Translations under genes and position numbers: made by a program
Notes under the pieces: generated by a model
What the model saw: only the letters and a program-made list of their open reading frames with translations
Database searches by the model: none
What the model was told of the DNA's origin: nothing
Part shown: piece by piece, positions 1-8,929 of the stretch
Layout of the letters: each line of letters begins with the position of its first letter
Numbering within the stretch: the first letter of the stretch is position 1
Source of the DNA: CAINVV01 sp964506325
Lineage (GTDB): Bacteria; Bacteroidota; Bacteroidia; Bacteroidales; Prolixibacteraceae
DNA: 57,231 bases
Reading direction: 5' to 3'
Assembly (NCBI GenBank): GCA_964506325.1
Contig: CAZDLO010000013.1
Location: 1-57,231, forward strand

Positions 1-10
1 TTTATGTGTT

Positions 11-745
11 TTAAATATTTGTATTTCTTTTATCTTGAAAATAAGCAGAAAGCGTTTCTGCCAACTCTGCCAGTTCTATACTTTTATCTAAGGTATACTT
101 CCCAATTCTTGTTCTTCTCAATCCAATCAGATAAGCTCCACTATTGAGGGAGAGTCCAATATCACGAGCAAGAGCGCGAATATATGTTCCTTTGCTGCAT
201 ACCACCCTTAATTCCATTTCCGGCAAATCAAACCGCAGGAGTTCAATTTCCTTTATAACAAGTATTTTTGATTTAAGTTCAATCTCTTTTCCTTTCCTTG
301 CATATTGATATGCTCTTTTGCCATCAACTTTTACCGCGGAATATGCAGGTGGCACCTGTTCGATGGAACCTACAAACTTCGGAAGAATACTCTTTACAAG
401 TTCCAGGGTAATATGCGATGTTTGGAAATGACTGTCTTCCTCCGTCTCCAAATCAAATGAAGGAGTTGTTGCACCAATTTTCAGGAGTGCAACGTATTCC
501 TTTTCGTCGGCTTGGATCTGATCAATTTGTTTTGTTGATTTACCCGAGCAGAGCACCATTACTCCTGTTGCTTTAGGATCTAAAGTCCCTGCATGCCCGA
601 TTTTTAATTTTTTAATCTTCATCATCCGGCAGAGCATATTTCGTACTTTCTGCACCAAATCAAAAGATGTCCAATCGAGCGGTTTATTAAGGACAAGGAT
701 CTCACCCTGAATGAAATCAAAATCTTTTGACTCCTTGTTTATCAT
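11..745 (-). CDS. truB: tRNA pseudouridine(55) synthase TruB
   Basis: TruB converts uridine 55 of the tRNA T-loop to pseudouridine in the cytoplasm. The 244-residue protein carries the family motif GHAGTLDPKATGV at about residues 50-62, with the catalytic Asp at 56 (TLDP), and the motif KGTYIRALARDIG near residue 190 typical of the TruB catalytic domain. Its length fits the short Bacteroidota form. The ATG start and TAA stop are both inside the window. It lies downstream of ftsX and the DUF3098 gene on the same strand, the usual neighbourhood in this phylum, although uppP, often found between DUF3098 and truB, is absent. Confidence 0.95.
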   Translation of the reverse strand: MINKESKDFDFIQGEILVLNKPLDWTSFDLVQKVRNMLCRMMKIKKLKIGHAGTLDPKATGVMVLCSGKSTKQIDQIQADEKEYVALLKIGATTPSFDLETEEDSHFQTSHITLELVKSILPKFVGSIEQVPPAYSAVKVDGKRAYQYARKGKEIELKSKILVIKEIELLRFDLPEMELRVVCSKGTYIRALARDIGLSLNSGAYLIGLRRTRIGKYTLDKSIELAELAETLSAYFQDKRNTNI

Positions 746-830
746 TAAATGAACGGATAATTTTTTAATCTCTATAACTAATACTCCGGCAATTAGGGAG
801 CAATATTGCAGCTGGGACAGAAGGATTCCT

Positions 831-1088
831 TCAGTTTTTTGATTTGGGCTTCTTCATGATTGCATAAATCTCGAAAAGAAATCCGAACACTACAACGACA
901 GGAGCCAATGTAATCCTGCGGAAACTGAAAATCACATCTTTATCGAAAACATTGGGATCTGTAGTTTTTCCGCCAGTCATTAAAGCAAAACCCAGAATGA
1001 TTATGACTAAACCTATCAGCATCAATTTCAGGTTCTCTTTCCCCAGGGCGAACCCTGTAGAATCCGTTAATCCACTATTTTTGGCCAT
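831..1088 (-). CDS. DUF3098 small membrane protein
   Basis: A small inner-membrane protein of unknown function, about 85 residues, with two hydrophobic segments (roughly LMLIGLVIIILGFALM and LAPVVVVFGFLFEIYAIM) around a short loop. The pattern of FALGKEN, a first membrane segment, a TGG turn, FSFRRITLAPV and a second membrane segment fits the DUF3098 family found next to ftsX in Bacteroidota. I chose the ATG at 1088 because the longer frame would need a TTG start at 1127 and adds 13 residues atypical of the family. A role linked to envelope growth is only suggested by gene position. Confidence 0.8.
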   Translation of the reverse strand: MAKNSGLTDSTGFALGKENLKLMLIGLVIIILGFALMTGGKTTDPNVFDKDVIFSFRRITLAPVVVVFGFLFEIYAIMKKPKSKN

Positions 1089-1123
1089 TAAACTAAAAAT
1101 TGTTATTAACCCGCAAAGATAGT

Positions 1124-1999
1124 TCAATAATAGAGTTCATCAAACTTCATGCGTAAAAATTTATTTACGGCAAAATAGGTTGAAAAGGAAGTCATAAATA
1201 TGCCTACAAAAAATATACCTCCAACCAGCATCGCCAATGATGCAGAGTCCTGAAAATCAATGAAATCATTTAATTCGGACTGATATGAAAAGAAAATCAA
1301 TAAAAGAATGCCACAAGCGATAAGTGCCCCATAGATGCCATGAATTACACTTTTCACAATAAACGGAAACCGGATAAATGACCTGGTTGCCCCTACCAGT
1401 TGCATAGAATTGATAATATACCTCTTCGAATAGATTGAAAGCCGAATGGTATTATTTATTAACGCAATGAAAATTATAAACATGATAACACCCAGAACCA
1501 TAATAATCAGGCTTAGTTTTTTGACATTCGCATTTAATTGTTTAACAAGATTTTTTTGATAATAAACTTCCTGTATTTCAGGAAATTTGAGAAATTGTGA
1601 CTCCAGTGAAGTCAGACTTTCAGGATTAGCATACCCGGCATATATTTTAACATCAATTGAAGAGAGTAATGGATTATATCCCAGGAAATCCATAAAATCT
1701 TCGCCCAGATCTTTCTTAAGTTCCTCTGCAGCTGCTTGTTTCTCTACAAATCTGGTTGATTTGATATATGGTGTTGCTTCAAGTGTTTTTTGCAGCTTGA
1801 GAATATCTACTTCACGTGTATTCTCCTTGATTATCAAAGTTACGCCCAGATTCTCCATCACATAATCAGACAGACGTTTTGTATTGATCAGAAGGAGTCC
1901 AAGCAGTCCAACAAGGAATAAAATCAATGAAATACTAAGGGTAGTACTGAAATATGAACTAAAAAGGGACTTTCTCAATTTATATTTATCTTTTGCCAT
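1124..1999 (-). CDS. ftsX: Cell division protein FtsX
   Basis: FtsX is the membrane subunit of the FtsEX ABC complex, which transmits ATPase activity to peptidoglycan hydrolases at the division site. The 291-residue protein has the family layout: a cytoplasmic start (MAKDKYKLRKS), a first membrane segment near residues 18-38, a periplasmic domain of about 120 residues, then three membrane segments near 165-185, 210-232 and 258-282. Length and gene order (ftsX, DUF3098, truB) match Bacteroidota FtsX. FtsE is not in the window. The stop overlaps only the less likely TTG start of the next gene. Confidence 0.9.
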   Translation of the reverse strand: MAKDKYKLRKSLFSSYFSTTLSISLILFLVGLLGLLLINTKRLSDYVMENLGVTLIIKENTREVDILKLQKTLEATPYIKSTRFVEKQAAAEELKKDLGEDFMDFLGYNPLLSSIDVKIYAGYANPESLTSLESQFLKFPEIQEVYYQKNLVKQLNANVKKLSLIIMVLGVIMFIIFIALINNTIRLSIYSKRYIINSMQLVGATRSFIRFPFIVKSVIHGIYGALIACGILLLIFFSYQSELNDFIDFQDSASLAMLVGGIFFVGIFMTSFSTYFAVNKFLRMKFDELYY

Positions 2000-2059
2000 G
2001 TTGGAGATGGGTTGAAACTTACCAGTTGAGTCTTTAAATTTCGTAATCCTAAAAATGAA

Positions 2060-4525
2060 TTATTCAGTGCTTTTCTTCAAAGGTATATTTTTATAGAGCA
2101 CAAAAGCGATCAGTAAAAACAATAGGATTGAGGAGGCCATTGAAATCTGTTTTCCACGATGATAGGAAACAGGTTCAAATTTAAATATGATGTCATAGTT
2201 ACCTTCTTGCAGCACCAAAGCCCTTAAAACATAGTTGGCCTGAAAATGAGGAATCTTTTTATCTCCTATGTAGGCATTCCAGCCTTTGGGATAATAGATT
2301 TCAGAGAATACTCCAATTTCATTTCCTTTGCCCGAATAGCTGTATATCAGTTGATTTGGAGAATAGCTTTTCAGCGAAAGCCTGGAATCGCCTCTTTGCC
2401 CGGTTCTTATATTTTCAAGGAGTGGTTGAAATTTTTTATCTGTAACAATCAGATTGCTTAGATCTGATTTTCCCAGGGCTGCAATTTCCTGGTCAGCATT
2501 GTCCACAAGTTGATAATTGTTTACAATCCAGGCATTTCCCATTGCTTTGGTATTGAGTAAAGGGGAAGCTTCCGGGTTATAAACCAAATATTTGGTATTT
2601 AGCATGTTAAGTGCATTTAATCCGATGAAAACAGAATCCAGTCCTGTTTCGGATTTCAGTGAATTGAGCCTGGTTCCAAGTTGGCTGATCTCATTGCCGA
2701 TATGGAAATCAATTAATTCCTGGTATCTTCTCATTTTTGCACCATGATAACCTCCGATTGAATGGTGATAATAGGAGGTGCCTGCTTCGTTGAAAGGATC
2801 AACTGAAAGGTTGAGTACCCTGTATTCTGTTTTGTCTTGCAGAATATCTTTGTTTGCCTTTGTGATGGGGAATGGGTTTCTTGCTTTTTGTTCCTGAACG
2901 AAATTGTCATTGTTGAGATACCTTTTGTTTACACCCCACAAATCAACCAGTATCAAAGTAGCAATAATAAGCAGTGAGTATTTTGTTTTAATTTTTTTTA
3001 CAAAATGGACCCAAATGATCAGAGCTACTGCCAGAATAAAAATAACTGACCGGAGGGCATCTGCTCTAAGGAAAGCGGTTCGGTCGGCAACCAGACCACT
3101 TCTTATCCATTCAGGCATTTGAGAATCGCTGGCTGCCACAAAAGAACCGGATAAACCGGGCAGCAGGAAAAACAGGAAAGATAGACCTGCGGTTAAACTG
3201 ACACTCCAGATCATTGCTTTTTTCCATTGAACCTTGTCAATTTCTTCAGTGAAAATTTTATTCAGGCCAATCGATGCCATTACAGGTATGGTAAAGCCTG
3301 CAATCACAAGAATCATTGATACAGTACGGAATTTGTTGTAACCGGGGAAATAGTCGAGGAAGAATTCGGTTAGAGGCATAAAATTCCGGCCCCAGGAGAG
3401 AAGAATGGAGAATATGGTGGCTGAAAGAATCCATACTCTAACCGGGCCTGTTGTCAGAAACAGGGAAAGGACAAAAAGGAATAGTACGATTGAGCCGACG
3501 TACACCGGACCGGAGGTACCCGGTTGGGTTCCCCAGTAGCCGGGAAGCTGTTTGACTATATTGTTCGCATTTGGAACATTGTTGGAACGTAAAAGTCCTG
3601 CTGTTTCTGAATTTTGTCCAAAGTCAATCATCGATGCACCCCCTTTAAAATTGGGAATCAAAAGGGTCATGGTTTCGTCAACACCATAACTCCAGCCTGT
3701 GGCATAGTCTTTGTCCAGTCCTGATGTTTTGTTTCCTTTGTCATGAGTCAGTTCTGATGGACCTCTAAGGGAGAAATTGCCATATTCCCAGGTAGTCCAT
3801 AGCCTCTCGCTATTGGCTGCAATAGCGAGAATTGCGAATAAAGCTATGATTCCGCTCTTTCGCAGAAAATCCTTTACCTGTTTTTCCCTGACTGCAAAAT
3901 AAAGCTCAGTAATTCCGAATATCAGGATAGTCAGTAGGGTATAAAATGTAATCTGAAGATGGTTCGCATAGATCTGTAAGGCCAGAAAAAGTGCAAAGAA
4001 TGCACTGCCAATCCAAAGATTTTTCTTCCAGGAATGATATAGGGCCCCAATCATAGGGGCCATGTATCCGATGGCAATTGCCTTGGTATTATGCCCTGCT
4101 GCTATGATTATGAAATCGTAGGATGAGAATCCGAAGGCAATGGCGCCGACCAGGCTGATCCATGGATTCAGCCCGAAAAGTAGCAGGGCAATATAGAATC
4201 CGACCAGGTACAGAAAGACAAAACTGATTGGTCTCCAGTCGAAAAGGGTTGTTAATTTATAGACAGGGGAGATCAGTGAATACGTTGGAAGGCCAATCAG
4301 GTAAGCTGGCATACCGCCAAACATAGAGTTGGTCCATAATGCGAGGTCCGTATGGGTCTTGTTATAGTCTGCAATCTCCTTGGCCATTCCTGTAGCGGTA
4401 TTGGTATCGTGCTGGTTCAGTTTATTTCCTTCCAGCTGGGGGGAGAAGTAAATGGCCGGTAGAAGAAGAAACAGAAGAATTGCGGTTAGGTGGGGAAGGG
4501 CTTTTTTGATCAAAACGTTATCCAT
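2060..4525 (-). CDS. YfhO-family multi-spanning membrane protein
   Basis: An 821-residue integral membrane protein with a dozen or more hydrophobic segments in the first about 540 residues, a soluble domain of roughly 230 residues and a final membrane segment near the C-terminus. The start of the large N-terminal loop (HDTNTATGMAKEI, then LWTNSMFGGMPAYL) and the segment GFSSYDFIIIAAGHNTKA are characteristic of the YfhO family. YfhO relatives have a GT-C-like fold; the Bacillus member is implicated in glycosylation of cell-wall polymers. The exact donor and acceptor here are unknown. It sits beside the surface-glycan genes but is also near ftsX/truB, so pathway membership is inference. Confidence 0.8.
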   Translation of the reverse strand: MDNVLIKKALPHLTAILLFLLLPAIYFSPQLEGNKLNQHDTNTATGMAKEIADYNKTHTDLALWTNSMFGGMPAYLIGLPTYSLISPVYKLTTLFDWRPISFVFLYLVGFYIALLLFGLNPWISLVGAIAFGFSSYDFIIIAAGHNTKAIAIGYMAPMIGALYHSWKKNLWIGSAFFALFLALQIYANHLQITFYTLLTILIFGITELYFAVREKQVKDFLRKSGIIALFAILAIAANSERLWTTWEYGNFSLRGPSELTHDKGNKTSGLDKDYATGWSYGVDETMTLLIPNFKGGASMIDFGQNSETAGLLRSNNVPNANNIVKQLPGYWGTQPGTSGPVYVGSIVLFLFVLSLFLTTGPVRVWILSATIFSILLSWGRNFMPLTEFFLDYFPGYNKFRTVSMILVIAGFTIPVMASIGLNKIFTEEIDKVQWKKAMIWSVSLTAGLSFLFFLLPGLSGSFVAASDSQMPEWIRSGLVADRTAFLRADALRSVIFILAVALIIWVHFVKKIKTKYSLLIIATLILVDLWGVNKRYLNNDNFVQEQKARNPFPITKANKDILQDKTEYRVLNLSVDPFNEAGTSYYHHSIGGYHGAKMRRYQELIDFHIGNEISQLGTRLNSLKSETGLDSVFIGLNALNMLNTKYLVYNPEASPLLNTKAMGNAWIVNNYQLVDNADQEIAALGKSDLSNLIVTDKKFQPLLENIRTGQRGDSRLSLKSYSPNQLIYSYSGKGNEIGVFSEIYYPKGWNAYIGDKKIPHFQANYVLRALVLQEGNYDIIFKFEPVSYHRGKQISMASSILLFLLIAFVLYKNIPLKKSTE

Positions 4526-4581
4526 GGGTTCGGTGTTGATATTCGCACGTAAAAGTACATTTTTTTTGAAAGTCGGAATGT

Positions 4582-5484
4582 TTAAGATTTTTCTGCCCGA
4601 ATTAAGACTTTTCGGAAAGAGGGTTCTTCCCCGGTCTGAAAATATAGAACATAACCATCTGAAACCTGGTATTTGAATGAATAATCATTCAGGATGGTTT
4701 TAATTTCGGTCAGATCATTCGGGTGATGGTAGGTGCAGATATTCATTTTTACAGAGCATCCGGTTGCAGCGAGTTTTTTCATTCCGTTAAGTGCCTTTTG
4801 TTCAAAGCCTTCGATATCCATTTTGATAAAATATTTATTACCGGCCTCCGGAACGATCAATTCATCAATCGATGTAGTAGTTTCACCCGGAGAATCTGAA
4901 AGGAACTTTTCTACAAAGACAACTTTGTCTTTCCAGGGTTCAAAAGTTAACTTCAGTGCATCCATCCATTCGGGAGTACATTCTATCAGGAACAACCGCT
5001 TTGCCTTCTCCACGGCCATTAATGCAAAATTACCTTCTGCTACACCTGCGTCTACAACAATGCTGTTTTCTTCAATTTGAAAATCGGGAGTTAAATACAG
5101 GTGTGGTGATCTAGTATCCTGTTCCTTGAAAATATTTCTTGCGGCCCAGGTAACATGCTTTTTGGAGTATCTTTCAGGGAAATACATTCTTTTTCCATCA
5201 AAAAGAATGTAGAGCCGTTTGTTTTGCCTGTCACTAAAAACCTCAGGCAACATATTGTCGTATTTATGGGTCCAATTGAATGGGAAGGCCGTAAATTTGT
5301 GGGTTTTCAGGTATCTTAATCCCTCAGATATTTTCGGGTCAATATCCGCCGGATCTGATGAACCAAAGTACTCCAGAACCTTCATGCGTTTGGCTTTCAA
5401 TTCTTTTGACTCAAGGAGTAACCGGGTAAAAGTCAGTAATCTATGGGGTGCCAGCGTTTGCCAGAGACGCATGAATATGTACAT
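4582..5484 (-). CDS. FkbM-type SAM-dependent methyltransferase
   Basis: A 300-residue protein whose C-terminal half is an FkbM-type methyltransferase: motif I VVDAGVAEGNFAL near residue 140 binds SAM, and FIKMDIEGFEQKAL is the signature Asp/Glu segment of the family. Such enzymes usually O-methylate sugars in surface polysaccharides, which fits the flanking flippase and glycosyltransferases. The N-terminal about 110 residues show no domain I recognise. The ATG at 5484 overlaps the TAA of the flippase fragment (TAATG), indicating translational coupling; a second in-frame ATG four codons downstream is also possible. Confidence 0.8.
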   Translation of the reverse strand: MYIFMRLWQTLAPHRLLTFTRLLLESKELKAKRMKVLEYFGSSDPADIDPKISEGLRYLKTHKFTAFPFNWTHKYDNMLPEVFSDRQNKRLYILFDGKRMYFPERYSKKHVTWAARNIFKEQDTRSPHLYLTPDFQIEENSIVVDAGVAEGNFALMAVEKAKRLFLIECTPEWMDALKLTFEPWKDKVVFVEKFLSDSPGETTTSIDELIVPEAGNKYFIKMDIEGFEQKALNGMKKLAATGCSVKMNICTYHHPNDLTEIKTILNDYSFKYQVSDGYVLYFQTGEEPSFRKVLIRAEKS

Positions 5485-6059
5485 TACGGTTTATTTATTG
5501 TGTTGACTAAATTGTTGATTGTAAATTTATTAAGAAGGATTTCCTTTATCTCCAGGTACGCTGTGATTTTCAGAATTACTGAAAGAAGAACTGAAACTGA
5601 CAAATATACTGTCGATTGAATTATTAATAGGGAGAAATTGCCCATTTCCAGGAACCTGCCCATAAAATATACCAGTGCTGCCGGTATTGCGAAAAGCAAC
5701 AACATCGGAAAAAAGTCCAGAAATTGCCCGGAAATTGAGTACTCTATAAGTTTCCCGGAATACAATGCATTGATCACAAAACCGATCCAGTACAACACTA
5801 CAATACCTGCGACCAGTACGTTAATCCCGAAGGTTATTCCAAGATAAAGAAAGGGTATGAACAACAGGTACTTTATTAATTCTGTTTTAAGAAACAAGTC
5901 TGATCTCCCTTTCACTTTCATGATGTTATGGTTGATAATGTGCATGGGTGTGATGGAATAAGCCAGGCAAAGTGTCTGAAAGAAGGGAACGGCCGGTAAC
6001 CATTTCTCCCCAAACAATACAAAGAACAAGGGTTCTGCAACTGCTGCCAAACCGAACAT
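5484..6059 (-). pseudogene. Flippase (Wzx/MOP type), C-terminal part after in-frame stop
   Basis: This 191-residue stretch is the second half of a polysaccharide flippase and continues the upstream 297-residue part in the same reading frame. Reading the minus strand, the upstream part ends ATG TAC ATC TAA and the next codons are TTT TTT GTA ATG TTC GGT, so one TAA interrupts an otherwise open frame of about 490 codons, the normal family length. The part holds about five hydrophobic segments and the family segment FGEKWLPAVPFFQ. It could be made separately from the ATG at 6059, but half a MOP exporter is not expected to work alone. Confidence 0.75.
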
Positions 6060-6068
6060 TACAAAAAA

Positions 6069-6962
6069 TTAGATGTACATGATGGTCTTAGTAAGTTTCC
6101 TGATGGTATTTTTCAGGCGGATGTTGTCATCCTGGATCTCTGACAAAACAGGGAAACCTACTTTGTTGGTTATATTTGAAATAGTGCTTGAAGGTAAAGT
6201 GCTGTACTGTTCGGCATTAGTATAATAGCCCAATATTGTTGCTGAATAGTTTTTCCCGATTATCAGGTTATAAAAATTTTTTAAAATGGAGGCAACGATG
6301 GAAATTATCAGGATATTCGATCCAAACGAGAAAAGCTCAGAAAATATTTTTTTGTTAAAGGAGAGTTCAGGACTCCATTTATTGTGTTGCCACATCATTA
6401 AACTTCTGACAGCCTGGTTAATAATTGTTCTCCATACCAGGCTCCATACTCCAAATCCATAAAATGCCAGAACCAGTGATGCCGCTCCTGAAATAAATGT
6501 ACCGACAGTTGATATTTTGGTAAGCATTTTGAAATCAACTTTTTTTACCAGGATGGTTTGCTGAATCAGGGTGAATGAACTGATTATTATTACTATTGAG
6601 GCGATTCGTGTAAGCTGGGTCAGCTCCGGCTTCTCAAAAAATACTGAAATATATGGAGCTGATAACCAAATGATTCCATAGGAAAACCCGCCCAGAAAGA
6701 TGTTGGACCAAAAGATTGTGGTATAATCCTGATGGGTACAATTTTGTTTCCGTATCAGGGCCTGGCTTAATCCACTGTCAACAAATACCTGGGCGATAGA
6801 GATAAAGATGGTGATCATACCAAGGATCCCAAATTCGTTGGGAGAGAGCATCCGTGCGAGTATAATGCCGAAAATCATTCCAAGACCCTGGCTGAATACC
6901 CCTTCGAGCATACTCCAAAAAAATCCGCTGGCTGCCTTGCGCTTTAAATTGCTTGTACCCAT
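6069..6962 (-). pseudogene. Flippase (Wzx/MOP type), N-terminal part ending at premature stop
   Basis: The first 297 residues of a lipopolysaccharide/O-antigen type flippase (MATE/MOP superfamily), which moves lipid-linked oligosaccharide across the inner membrane. It shows the typical start KRKAASGFFWSMLEGV, the segment ARMLSPNEFGILGM, about eight membrane segments, and NAEQYSTLPSS before the break. Translation stops at TAA (6069-6071), after which the frame stays open for the missing C-terminal half. No frameshift or insertion is visible; a single base change (for example TCA to TAA) would explain it. A sequencing error or phase-like variation cannot be excluded from the sequence alone. Confidence 0.8.
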
Positions 6963-7009
6963 TTATTTATATACAGAAAATTACCCGGCATCTGCTGTCC
7001 CGGATTTAC

Positions 7010-7029
7010 CAAAAATAAGTTTAATTTTG
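7010..7029. promoter_or_regulatory. Face-to-face -7 boxes for flippase and GT2 genes (candidate)
   Basis: In the 145-base divergent gap, CAAAAATA at 7010-7017 reads TATTTTTG on the minus strand (towards the flippase, about 48 bases from its ATG), and TAATTTTG at 7022-7029 points to the GT2 gene. Both match the Bacteroidota -7 consensus TAnnTTTG. No clear -33 TTG lies at the right distance for either, and the region is AT-rich, so chance matches are possible. Confidence 0.3.
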
Positions 7030-7107
7030 ATATTCCTTGGTCGGGAGACAGGACGTATTGCAAATTGCCTCAAACAAAACCGCATTTACAGGACAACAAT
7101 TAAAATT

Positions 7108-8127
7108 ATGAATGAGTTTTCGCCGCTGGTCTCCATCATATCTCCTGCCTATAACCATGAAAAGTATATTGCCACATGCATTGAGTCGGTTTTGGCTCAG
7201 ACTTACAGTAACTGGGAGATGTTTATTGTGGATGACGGGAGTACGGACAAAACCTTTGCCATTGCCACTGAATACATGGGGAAAGATCCCCGCATTCATT
7301 CATTTACCCAGGATAATGTTGGCATTTTCCGGTTAGGTGAAACTTACAATTTTGCCCTCTCGAAATGCAAGGGTAAATATGTGGCCATTCTTGAGTGTGA
7401 TGATTTGTGGTTACCGCAAAAGCTTTCTGTTCAGGTTGAGGAGTTGGAAAGACGCCCGGAATGTGTTTTATCCTGGAGCCAGGCTTATCTGGCTTCGAAC
7501 GATCTCTCCTACAATTATTTTCTTGCTCCGCGCAATACCGGTGATTTGAGTTATTTTTACAATAAGCCGAGCGGTATATTCTTAAAAAAATTCATATACG
7601 ACACTTTAATTCCGGCTTTGACAATTGTCATCAGAAGGGATACCCTCCTTGAGATCGGTGGGTTTATTCAAGTCTTCAATTTGCCCCTTGTTGATTACCC
7701 AACAACTTTGGAACTGCTTATGAAAGGGGAATTCGCCTTTATCAATCAGCCCCTGGGGAGTTGGCGAATTTATCCAAACCAGGTGACTAAAACCTATACG
7801 GTTCAAATGACAGCCGGATACTATCAGCTCATTAAATCAGTGATGGTAAGATATCCGAAAATTTTTGAAGAACAAGACATTACGCTTAGAGATATAGATA
7901 TCCTTTTTCAAAACAGGTTGGTTATCAGTTATTCCCGTGCCGGACGCTACAAACTGATCCGTAAGGATTTTAAAGGAGCGCGCAGAGATTATTTACAATC
8001 GATATTTCATTTTGGCTGGCGGATGCCTGTTTGGAAATTGCGTTCAGCGGTTGGTTTGTTCTTTAGTTTTTTCAGACTGGATATAGAATGGCTGGCAAAA
8101 CTCATCGGGAATGAATCCTACAAGTAA
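7108..8127 (+). CDS. Glycosyltransferase family 2
   Basis: A 339-residue GT-A fold glycosyltransferase. The N-terminus has the GT2 pattern: VSIISPAYNHEKYI, QTYSNWEMFIVDDGSTD, and the acidic ECDDLW nucleotide-sugar/metal site near residue 95. It probably adds one sugar to a surface glycan on the cytoplasmic face of the membrane; donor and acceptor are unknown. The frame is open from 6808, but that portion is antisense to the flippase gene; the ATG at 7108 starts exactly before the conserved GT2 domain. It is the only plus-strand gene in the glycan cluster, transcribed away from the flippase. Confidence 0.88.
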   Translation: MNEFSPLVSIISPAYNHEKYIATCIESVLAQTYSNWEMFIVDDGSTDKTFAIATEYMGKDPRIHSFTQDNVGIFRLGETYNFALSKCKGKYVAILECDDLWLPQKLSVQVEELERRPECVLSWSQAYLASNDLSYNYFLAPRNTGDLSYFYNKPSGIFLKKFIYDTLIPALTIVIRRDTLLEIGGFIQVFNLPLVDYPTTLELLMKGEFAFINQPLGSWRIYPNQVTKTYTVQMTAGYYQLIKSVMVRYPKIFEEQDITLRDIDILFQNRLVISYSRAGRYKLIRKDFKGARRDYLQSIFHFGWRMPVWKLRSAVGLFFSFFRLDIEWLAKLIGNESYK

Positions 8128-8155
8128 CTTCAGGGGCTTCTCCCAACAGGACTGA

Positions 8156-8929
8156 TTACATTTTCCTGTATACTCCGATCATATATGCACTCCAGAATCT
8201 GGAGTTATATTTTCTCAGGAACTGCATGCGAAATGAGAAAAGCACCATCAGGACTTTGATAAAAAAGTAAATAATGTGATTGAGGGTATTTTTAACCTCC
8301 ATTTTTTTCATGTTTAACGGTTCGAATCCACCTATATAACCGGCGAAGATCTTCTGTGTGTTTAGGTTTTCCTCTATAAATTTCCAGTTGTCAAGATTCA
8401 TCGTATTCATATTGTGGGTTTCCGTGACGGAAGGTGCCAGCCTTTTCAGCACCGCCTGATAGATTCCAGAAAAATTGGGTACACCGAGGAGGAGTATGCC
8501 CCCGGGTTTAAGCAAGTCGAGGTGCTTATTGATGACCATTTCCGGATTGTCAAAATGTTCAATCAGTCCCAAGGAGAAAACGATATCGAATTTTGGGATA
8601 TCAGAATTGTCAGCAAAAAGGTCACGTTCGTAAAGAACAACGGGTAGTTGGGCCCTGTTGAAGGTGTCCTGTGTCTGCTGGTTGCCAATTTTAGAATAAT
8701 CCAGCGAATGTGCCAGGTAGTTGTGATGCCTGGTCAGATAGAGAAGGTATTCACCCTGGCCTCCTCCGATTTCAAGGATGGCGAGTCCCTTTGTATCCGG
8801 CAGGTACTGGTCGAAAGAGCGCAAGATTTCTTTAAAAAGAAGATTTGGTTTTTTTTTGCCTATGGCATCCGGCTTCTCTTCCCAGTAGTTCTCCCATAGT
8901 TTTTTATCTGTCAGTTCACTTTCTTGCAT
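8156..8929 (-). CDS. Class I SAM-dependent methyltransferase
   Basis: A 257-residue methyltransferase with the SAM-binding motif I LAILEIGGGQGEYLLYL near residues 48-64, acidic motif II (SLDYSK) and motif IV/post region FDIVFSLGLIEHFDNPE, followed by LKPGGILLLGVPNF. A hydrophobic patch (IIYFFIKVLMVLFSF) near the C-terminus may associate with the membrane. Its ATG overlaps the stop of the upstream GT4 gene (TAATG), so the two are translationally coupled, and methylation of a sugar or lipid in the same glycan pathway is likely. Substrate not identifiable. Confidence 0.8.
   Translation of the reverse strand: MQESELTDKKLWENYWEEKPDAIGKKKPNLLFKEILRSFDQYLPDTKGLAILEIGGGQGEYLLYLTRHHNYLAHSLDYSKIGNQQTQDTFNRAQLPVVLYERDLFADNSDIPKFDIVFSLGLIEHFDNPEMVINKHLDLLKPGGILLLGVPNFSGIYQAVLKRLAPSVTETHNMNTMNLDNWKFIEENLNTQKIFAGYIGGFEPLNMKKMEVKNTLNHIIYFFIKVLMVLFSFRMQFLRKYNSRFWSAYMIGVYRKM

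Noticed and set aside
6808..7107. N-terminal extension of the GT2 gene
   Set aside because: The frame is open but antisense to the flippase start and lacks GT2 features; the domain begins at the ATG at 7108.
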